A stretch of 64,000 bases of DNA, taken from contig SVNA01000004.1 in assembly GCA_015067145.1 (NCBI GenBank), forward strand, positions 1 to 64,000, in the 5' to 3' direction. Source of the stretch: Oscillospiraceae bacterium (lineage in GTDB: Bacteria > Bacillota > Clostridia > Oscillospirales > Ruminococcaceae). The notes beneath the pieces were generated by a model. That model saw only the letters and a list, made by a program, of their open reading frames with translations, did no database searches and was not told the origin of the DNA. The stretch's first letter is position 1. The number at the start of each line of letters is the position of its first letter. Below are positions 59,248-64,000 of this stretch, piece after piece. Both the position numbers and the translations under genes were made by a program.

Positions 59248-59276
59248 TTGCACTGCACTAAAATATGCAATATAAT
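59248..59276 (+). promoter_or_regulatory. Promoter of the hydrogenase-regulatory operon
   Basis: TTGCAC (59248-59253), 17 bases, TATAAT (59271-59276). Confidence 0.75.
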
Positions 59277-59360
59277 TAAATCAGTATCTGTGCAGCTTTG
59301 TTATTTTGCTGTTTATCAGAGATTTTTTGTAGAAAATTTTATGTTAAGAGGATTTTGGGT

Positions 59361-59702
59361 ATGAACATTAACGACATTATCAAACTTTTGGATGCGACAA
59401 ATCTCACACCGGATTTAGACTGCGAAAGAGAGCTTCACTCTGCATGCGGCAGTGATATGATGAGCGACGTGCTCGCTTATGTTAAAGATCAGGCTGTTTT
59501 GCTTACAGGTCTCAACAATCCGCAGGTTATCCGCACAGCAGATATGATGGATATGCTTTGCGTTGTATATGTAAGAGGCAAAAAACCGGATGCTCTTTCC
59601 CTCAAACTCGCTGTGGACAAGGACATCTGTGTTCTCACAACAGACAAGCCGCTGTTTACATGCTGCGGCATACTTTATGACAATGGTTTGAGAGGTGCTT
59701 AA
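59361..59702 (+). CDS. DRTGG domain protein
   Basis: A 113-residue protein. GLNNPQVIRTADMMDMLCVVYVRGKKPD and ICVLTTDKPLFTCCGILYDNGLRG match the DRTGG domain found next to CBS domains and in hydrogenase regulatory operons. Start at ATG 59361 with AGAGG upstream; the frame is open earlier without a ribosome site. It is the first gene of the plus-strand unit and its stop is two bases before the start of the ATPase gene. A nucleotide- or redox-sensing role is inferred from context. Confidence 0.88.
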   Translation: MNINDIIKLLDATNLTPDLDCERELHSACGSDMMSDVLAYVKDQAVLLTGLNNPQVIRTADMMDMLCVVYVRGKKPDALSLKLAVDKDICVLTTDKPLFTCCGILYDNGLRGA

Positions 59703-59704
59703 GA

Positions 59705-60124
59705 GTGGAAGCTATAAAATTTAGTTATACTGTACCAGGTGATGATTTTACCCGTGCCGGTGACGCTTCCACCGATTTAAAAAGCAAACTGAAGAAAATG
59801 GGTGTTACAGGTGCACCGCTTCGCAACATCTCCATAAGCCTTTACGAAGGCGAAATAAACCTTGCAATCCACGCAGGCGGCGGCGAAATCACCGCTTTGG
59901 TTTATCCGGAAAAGGTTGAACTTTACCTTGACGACAACGGCCCCGGTATTGCCGATGTAAACCTTGCTCTGCAGGAGGGCTATTCTTCCGCTACAGAAGA
60001 AATCCGCTCCCTTGGTTTTGGTGCAGGTATGGGTCTGCCTAACATGAAAAAATACGCAGACGAATTCTACATAGAATCTGAAGTGGGCAAAGGCACACAT
60101 ATCAAAATGGTTGTTAACCTTTAA
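59705..60124 (+). CDS. Anti-sigma-factor-type HATPase (RsbW/SpoIIAB-like)
   Basis: A 139-residue GHKL ATPase. The G1 box is LDDNGPGIADVN and the G2 box LGFGAGMGLPNMKKYADEF, with a final VGKGTHIKMVV strand. It is the size of RsbW-type serine kinases, which act on partner proteins instead of a His-Asp relay. Start is GTG 59705, two bases after the DRTGG stop. Together with the DRTGG protein and the hydrogenase-like sensor it probably forms the output of the redox-sensing module. Confidence 0.88.
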   Translation: MEAIKFSYTVPGDDFTRAGDASTDLKSKLKKMGVTGAPLRNISISLYEGEINLAIHAGGGEITALVYPEKVELYLDDNGPGIADVNLALQEGYSSATEEIRSLGFGAGMGLPNMKKYADEFYIESEVGKGTHIKMVVNL

Positions 60125-60162
60125 GCCGTGAGGACATAAAGGCTGCCGCCTAAAAACAGAAT

Positions 60163-60192
60163 GACAACACCCCTGCACAAGGGGATATTGTC
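60163..60192 (+). promoter_or_regulatory. Hairpin before the LRR lipoprotein gene
   Basis: GACAA/TTGTC outer and CCCCT/AGGGG inner pairs. No proper U-run follows, so it may be an intra-operon processing site. No gene in 60125-60243. Confidence 0.45.
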
Positions 60193-60243
60193 CTGTATAA
60201 GTTTGTTAAAAATATATCAATTATTATATTAAGCGAAATTACC

Positions 60244-61254
60244 ATGAAAAAACTGATTTGTTTTGCTGTTATACTTTCCTTGCTGGCTGCTTCTTTTGCG
60301 GGGTGCGGTGCAAAAACTGAAAACAGCATATCAGCTGATACAACACCACAGCCTGAAGCAACCGCTGCAGCTGTGCCCACACCTGAACCCACGCCTGAAC
60401 CTGCACCTGAAGACCCGAGATTTCCGAAGGTTACAGAGGGGACGGAAATAGAGTGGACAGATGAAACTCTGAAAAAAATAATATACGGTGCTCTGGGCAG
60501 GGATTTGAGTGAAACACTGTACACCAAGGATGTGTGTCAGATACGGGAACTGTTTATCCTTTCGGACAAGGTCGTTCTGATAAATGAAAGTCCTTTCTGG
60601 AATATGGACCCCGATTCTCCCGGAGTTTATACCTTCCGTGATGTGACCTATACCGAGAGTGTGGATATCAGCTTTGATGACCTGCGGTATTTCTACAATC
60701 TGGAAAACCTTATGGTATGTATGTGCAAAGTAAAGGACATTGATGTTCTTCCGCACCTTGAAAAGCTTAAGTATCTTACTATGAGCGGCTGCGGGATTGA
60801 TGATGTCTCCCCTTTGGCAGAGTGTGACAACCTGCGGGAAGTGACTATGCACGATAACAATATAAGCGATCTTTCACCTCTGAAAGATATGGAACTGTGG
60901 GATCTGTTTATGTCCCACAACGACATAAGTGATATCTCTCCCCTTGCGGATATGAAAAAACTGCCCAGCGAGATTGTGCTGTCCTACAACAGCATCACAG
61001 ACATCTCTGCCCTTGCTCCGGAGGGCAGAAGTGATGCACTGGCATATCTGAATCTGCGAAACAACAATATAAGCGATTTGTCCCCTTTAGGCGGATATAA
61101 ACACATAGGTATGCTTTCCCTGACCTATAACAACATCAGCGACGTAAGTCCGCTGAAAGATATGGACAAATCAATAACTATCTACCTGAAAGGCAATCCT
61201 GTACATAATTTGTCAGAGCTGGCAGGATTTGAAAGAATATATGCCGACGGCTGA
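60244..61254 (+). CDS. Leucine-rich-repeat lipoprotein inside the hydrogenase-regulatory operon
   Basis: A 336-residue exported lipoprotein. Signal peptide with lipobox FAGCG (Cys at residue 21), a Pro/Glu/Thr spacer to about 60, then a region I do not recognise, and from about 150 a run of internalin-like 20-23-residue repeats (LxxLxMSxCxIDDVSPLAE, NNISDLSPLKD, NDISDISPLAD, NSITDISAL, NNISDLSPLGG, NNISDVSPLKD). Such LRR domains bind proteins or carbohydrates outside the cell. The ribosome site is weak (AAGCGAAA). It lies 119 bases after the ATPase and 20 before the hydrogenase-like gene, an unusual place for a surface protein. Confidence 0.9.
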   Translation: MKKLICFAVILSLLAASFAGCGAKTENSISADTTPQPEATAAAVPTPEPTPEPAPEDPRFPKVTEGTEIEWTDETLKKIIYGALGRDLSETLYTKDVCQIRELFILSDKVVLINESPFWNMDPDSPGVYTFRDVTYTESVDISFDDLRYFYNLENLMVCMCKVKDIDVLPHLEKLKYLTMSGCGIDDVSPLAECDNLREVTMHDNNISDLSPLKDMELWDLFMSHNDISDISPLADMKKLPSEIVLSYNSITDISALAPEGRSDALAYLNLRNNNISDLSPLGGYKHIGMLSLTYNNISDVSPLKDMDKSITIYLKGNPVHNLSELAGFERIYADG

Positions 61255-61274
61255 CAGAAAGGAAGGTTACGGAA

Positions 61275-62540
61275 ATGGCAATTAAATACACTCACTCTGT
61301 AACATTGGACAGTGATCTGTGCAAAGGCTGTATCAACTGCATAAAAAAATGTCCTACACAGGCCATCCGTGTGCGAAACGGCAAGGCGGTTATCCTTGAG
61401 GGACGCTGTATCGACTGCGGCGAGTGTGTGAAAGTTTGTCCTCATCACGCAAAAAAGGTTATCTGTCCCAATATGGATGACTACAAACATTACAAATATC
61501 TGGTTGCACTGCCTGCCCCTGCACTGTATGCACAGTTCCACAATGTAACAGAGGTTGAACAGGTGCTTGCGGGATTGCGTGGCTGCGGTTTTGACAGCTT
61601 CTTTGAGGTTGCAAAGGCGGCCGAGCTGGTGAGCGATGCCACAAGAAAGCTGATTGGCCAGATGCCGAAGCCTGTTATCTCCTCCGCCTGTCCTGCAGTT
61701 GTGCGTCTTATCAAGGTGCGTTTTCCAAGCCTTATCGACCATGTGCTGCCGATAGTTTCCCCAATGGAGCTGGCAGCCCGCCTTGCAAAGATTGAGGTTA
61801 TGGAGGCCACAGGACTGAAGGAGGAAGAAATCGGCTGTATCTTCATCACCCCTTGTCCTGCAAAGATGACCTACATAAACAACCCTATCGGAAGCCGGAA
61901 AAGCTGGGTGGACGGGGTTATCTCCTTTAAAGACATATATCCGACACTTTGTCAGAGCATGAAAAACCCTGACCCTGACATACTTGAAACTGCAGGCAGA
62001 ATAGGTATATCCTGGGCTATCAGCGGCGGCGAGTGTGCGGGGCTTATCCACGTCAATGACTATCTCGCCTGTGACGGTATCGAGAGGGTTATCAAGGTAC
62101 TGGAAGACCTTGAGGACGACAAGTTTGAAAAGCTGGACTTTGTTGAGCTGAACGCCTGTGACGGCGGCTGTGTGGGCGGTATTTCCACAGTGGAAAACCC
62201 ATACATTGCAAAGACAAAGCTGAAAAGACTGAGAAAATATATGCCTGTGTCCCGAAACCGTCTGGAACAGAGCATCCCTGCAAATATGCTGTGGGACAAG
62301 CATCTGGAATACCAGCCTGTTTTCGAGATGAAGGGCAGCAGAATGGAAAAATTCAAAGCCTATGCAGAGGTTGAGGATATACTGAAAGACCTGCCCGGTC
62401 TTGACTGCGGCAGCTGCGGCAGCCCGACCTGCCGATGCTTTGCAGAGGACGTTGTACGCGGTGACACAACCGCAGACAAATGTGTTGTAAAGATGCAGCA
62501 GAAGATGGAAAAAATCCTTGCAGCACTGATGCACGATTAA
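61275..62540 (+). CDS. Sensory-type [FeFe] hydrogenase-like protein
   Basis: A 421-residue protein. Two ferredoxin clusters (C16/19/22/26 and C45/48/51/55) precede an H-cluster domain with altered motifs: SSACP (136-140) for TSCSP, TPCPAK (192-197) for MPCTAK, and NACDGGCVGG (293-302) without the GGGQP tail of catalytic enzymes. The four cysteines that hold the H-cluster are kept. A C-terminal [4Fe-4S] Fes-type motif CGSCGSPTC follows (378-386). Unlike HydS-type sensors there is no PAS domain. It probably senses H2 or redox state and signals through the adjacent ATPase and DRTGG proteins. AAAGGAAGG precedes the ATG. Confidence 0.88.
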   Translation: MAIKYTHSVTLDSDLCKGCINCIKKCPTQAIRVRNGKAVILEGRCIDCGECVKVCPHHAKKVICPNMDDYKHYKYLVALPAPALYAQFHNVTEVEQVLAGLRGCGFDSFFEVAKAAELVSDATRKLIGQMPKPVISSACPAVVRLIKVRFPSLIDHVLPIVSPMELAARLAKIEVMEATGLKEEEIGCIFITPCPAKMTYINNPIGSRKSWVDGVISFKDIYPTLCQSMKNPDPDILETAGRIGISWAISGGECAGLIHVNDYLACDGIERVIKVLEDLEDDKFEKLDFVELNACDGGCVGGISTVENPYIAKTKLKRLRKYMPVSRNRLEQSIPANMLWDKHLEYQPVFEMKGSRMEKFKAYAEVEDILKDLPGLDCGSCGSPTCRCFAEDVVRGDTTADKCVVKMQQKMEKILAALMHD

Positions 62541-62629
62541 TTTTTGCATTTACACAATATCAGCAGCAGATGTGATGCTATATCCTCACACTGCGGCACA
62601 CAGATTTTGATTTACATAAAGAGGTCAAT

Positions 62630-62959
62630 ATGACAGTTAAACAGTTACAGGAATTACTCAATCTCAAATGCATTTCCGAAGGCAGCGAAGACAGAGAGCT
62701 GGAAGGCGGTTTCTGCGGAGATCTGCTCAGCTGGGTTATGGGCTACGGCGAATACGGCCAGGCATGGTTTACCATTATGGGCAATATAAACGCAGTGGCT
62801 GTGGCTTCTCTCCACGATATCGGCTGTATGGTACTGTGCCAGAACAGCACAATGCAGCCTGACGCACTGTCAAAGGCAAAAGAGGAGGGTATATGGGTGT
62901 TCACCACCGATATGCCAACCTTTGAAGCAAGCGGAAAGTATTACCAGGCAATAAAATAA
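62630..62959 (+). CDS. DRTGG-like domain protein, second copy
   Basis: A 109-residue protein. MTVKQLQELLNLKCISEGSED, CGDLLSWVMG, NINAVAVASLHDIGCMVLC and IWVFTTDMPTFEASGKYY share the outline of the DRTGG protein at 59361-59702, whose N-terminus also has a Cys and GSD. AGAGGTC precedes the ATG. It lies 89 bases after the hydrogenase-like gene and ends the operon. In related clusters such proteins accompany sensory hydrogenases. Confidence 0.83.
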   Translation: MTVKQLQELLNLKCISEGSEDRELEGGFCGDLLSWVMGYGEYGQAWFTIMGNINAVAVASLHDIGCMVLCQNSTMQPDALSKAKEEGIWVFTTDMPTFEASGKYYQAIK

Positions 62960-62968
62960 GAAAACGTA

Positions 62969-62995
62969 AGGGGGCAGAAATTCTGCCCCCTTTTT
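62969..62995 (+). terminator. Terminator of the hydrogenase-regulatory operon
   Basis: Stem AGGGGGCAGAA / TTCTGCCCCCT then TTTTA. Confidence 0.92.
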
Positions 62996-63015
62996 ATATA
63001 TCGAATCAAAAGCAG

Positions 63016-63061
63016 AACCCACCGATTTTGCCGCCAATGGCAGTTCGGTGGGTTGTTTTTA
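63016..63061. terminator. Second hairpin between the DRTGG-like gene and tyrA
   Basis: 10-bp stem AACCCACCGA / TCGGTGGGTT enclosing TGCC/GGCA, with GTTTTTATTT on the plus side and CTGCTTTTG on the minus side (after tyrA). Confidence 0.75.
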
Positions 63062-63907
63062 TTTGTCAAAATATTTTCTGCGTTGGGTTGAAGTTATAAA
63101 CTTCTGCTTCATTTTTTCGGTATCTTCCCGCTGCAGTGCATCCTTGAAATCGTTGATTTCATTGACAAAATTTTCGATATGTTCCACAAGGTTTGCCTTG
63201 TTCATCATAAAAAGTTCTGTCCACAGATGCTCGTTGATTTTTGCAATGCGGGTAAGGTCACGGAAGCTGTCTCCTGTATACTGAACAAGTTCTTTGGAAT
63301 CGTTGGCATTCATAAGAGAAACGGCGATAACGTGGGTGAGCTGGGAAAGATATCCTATCATTTTATCGTGTTCTTCCACCGAAAGCTGGCAGATATTGTT
63401 AAAACGCAGTTCCTTGCCCATCTCGTATATAAAGTCGATTGCCTGCTGGGTATTTTTATCTGTCGGGGTGATAATCAGGTTTGCAGGCAGAAAAATTGCA
63501 GGGTCTGCATGCTGCACACCGCTTACTTCTTTGCCTGCCATAGGATGAACACCGATAAACTCGCAGTCGGGCCGGAGAATGTTCTGGATTTTATCCACAA
63601 TTGCACCCTTTACACCTGTTACATCGGTTATCAGTGCGCCGCTTTTGAAATACTTCTGATTTTCTGCAATCCAGTCCACTATAAGTGCGGGATAGAGCCC
63701 TGAAATGATAACGTCTGCTTTGCCGATAAGGTCTGCATCAATTTCGGTGCTGCCCTCGTCGATTATGCCTTTTTCCAGTGCATAGTCTATGGCGTTTTTG
63801 TCGATATCTATTGCATATATTCTGTGGTTCCATTTTTTGAGGCCCATTGCCATACTGCCCCCAAGGAGGCCAAGGCCCACTATGAGAAAACTTTTGTCTT
63901 TAATCAT
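63059..63907 (-). CDS. tyrA: Prephenate dehydrogenase
   Basis: A 282-residue NAD-dependent enzyme making 4-hydroxyphenylpyruvate for tyrosine synthesis. The Rossmann motif GLGLLGGSMA is near residue 13; TDVTGVKGAI, GVHPMAGKEVSGVQHA (substrate and catalytic His) and LSQLTHVIAVSLM (second His) are typical. No C-terminal ACT domain, so it lacks that route of feedback control. Start at ATG 63907 with GAGGTGG upstream; it overlaps the aroA stop by eight bases, so the two are translationally coupled. Confidence 0.94.
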   Translation of the reverse strand: MIKDKSFLIVGLGLLGGSMAMGLKKWNHRIYAIDIDKNAIDYALEKGIIDEGSTEIDADLIGKADVIISGLYPALIVDWIAENQKYFKSGALITDVTGVKGAIVDKIQNILRPDCEFIGVHPMAGKEVSGVQHADPAIFLPANLIITPTDKNTQQAIDFIYEMGKELRFNNICQLSVEEHDKMIGYLSQLTHVIAVSLMNANDSKELVQYTGDSFRDLTRIAKINEHLWTELFMMNKANLVEHIENFVNEINDFKDALQREDTEKMKQKFITSTQRRKYFDK

Positions 63908-64000
63908 AAAGTTCCACCTCAATTCCCGCCTTTTTTAAATCCTCAAAAAAGGACGGATAGCTTTTTGTGATGGCTTCGCAGCCGTCAATTTCGCCCCCAA
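63900..64000 (-). CDS. aroA: 3-phosphoshikimate 1-carboxyvinyltransferase, C-terminal end only
   Basis: The minus strand entering at 64000 encodes 33 residues ending at a TAA (63900-63902): GCEAITKSYPSFFEDLKKAG then IEVELYD. The pattern V/I-x-KSYPxFWxDL at the very C-terminus is characteristic of EPSP synthase, which makes the last precursor before chorismate. The overlap with tyrA by eight bases fits an aromatic biosynthesis operon. Most of the gene lies outside the window. Confidence 0.8.
   Translation of the reverse strand, partial: GGEIDGCEAITKSYPSFFEDLKKAGIEVELYD

Overview
The window looks like a chromosomal segment of a strictly anaerobic, fermentative Gram-positive bacterium of the class Clostridia, probably a gut lineage. 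Reasons: strong AGGAGG-type ribosome binding sites; a fused IspH / ribosomal-S1-domain gene in a cmk-plsC-ispH cluster; an electron-bifurcating [FeFe] hydrogenase operon; tryptophanase beside a neurotransmitter-symporter-family carrier; ECF-type vitamin carriers under TPP and cobalamin riboswitches; and lipoproteins with a Cys lipobox. I cannot name the species. No rRNA, tRNA, CRISPR array, phage or insertion sequence was found.

Layout. 1-5.3 kb: a truncated amino-acid symporter, threonine dehydratase with an ACT domain, TrpRS, and an aminotransferase coupled to an Lrp/AsnC regulator. 5.4-15.5 kb: an NAD synthetase with a degenerate glutaminase domain, TPP-riboswitch-controlled thiT, an XRE regulator with tandem operator-like repeats, and two DUF3048 lipoproteins flanking a DUF368 (polyprenyl-phosphate transporter family) gene. 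15.6-20.3 kb: ispH-S1, plsC, cmk and a flavoprotein, with a small cloverleaf-shaped DNA/RNA element between the last two. 20.5-32 kb: ABC-F protein, SfsA, deacetylase, CatA-like acetyltransferase, two M24 peptidases, DHH protein, MFS and MATE transporters. 32-33.4 kb: cobalamin riboswitch, DUF4430 protein and ECF S component. 33.5-36.4 kb: FMN hydroxyacid oxidase family protein, SDR, YqeY, rhodanese. 36.5-40.8 kb: the indole module (NSS transporter, tryptophanase with a structured leader that can mask its ribosome binding site, divergent YheO-type regulator). 41.7-47.5 kb: UvrA paralogue, His-rich metal exporter, lipoprotein, AEC carrier.

47.6-53.8 kb: one minus-strand cluster of DUF4956 membrane protein, VTC-type polyphosphate polymerase domain protein, and three membrane-anchored CotH kinase-like proteins. 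This is the best candidate for an undescribed system: a cytoplasmic phosphate-polymer enzyme beside extracytoplasmic kinases. Two CotH genes share a nearly identical 5' block and the third has lost conserved kinase residues.

54-63 kb: a five-gene hydrogenase operon (NuoE-like, HATPase, 2Fe-2S, HydB, HydA) faces a five-gene operon of DRTGG, anti-sigma-type ATPase, leucine-rich-repeat lipoprotein, sensory-type hydrogenase-like protein and a second DRTGG-like protein. This reads as a catalytic hydrogenase with a redox or H2-sensing regulatory module; the LRR lipoprotein is the unexpected member. The window ends in tyrA and the 3' end of aroA.

Most long antisense reading frames over highly expressed genes (ilvA, tnaA, hydA, hydB, M24 peptidases) are codon-bias shadows and are left out.
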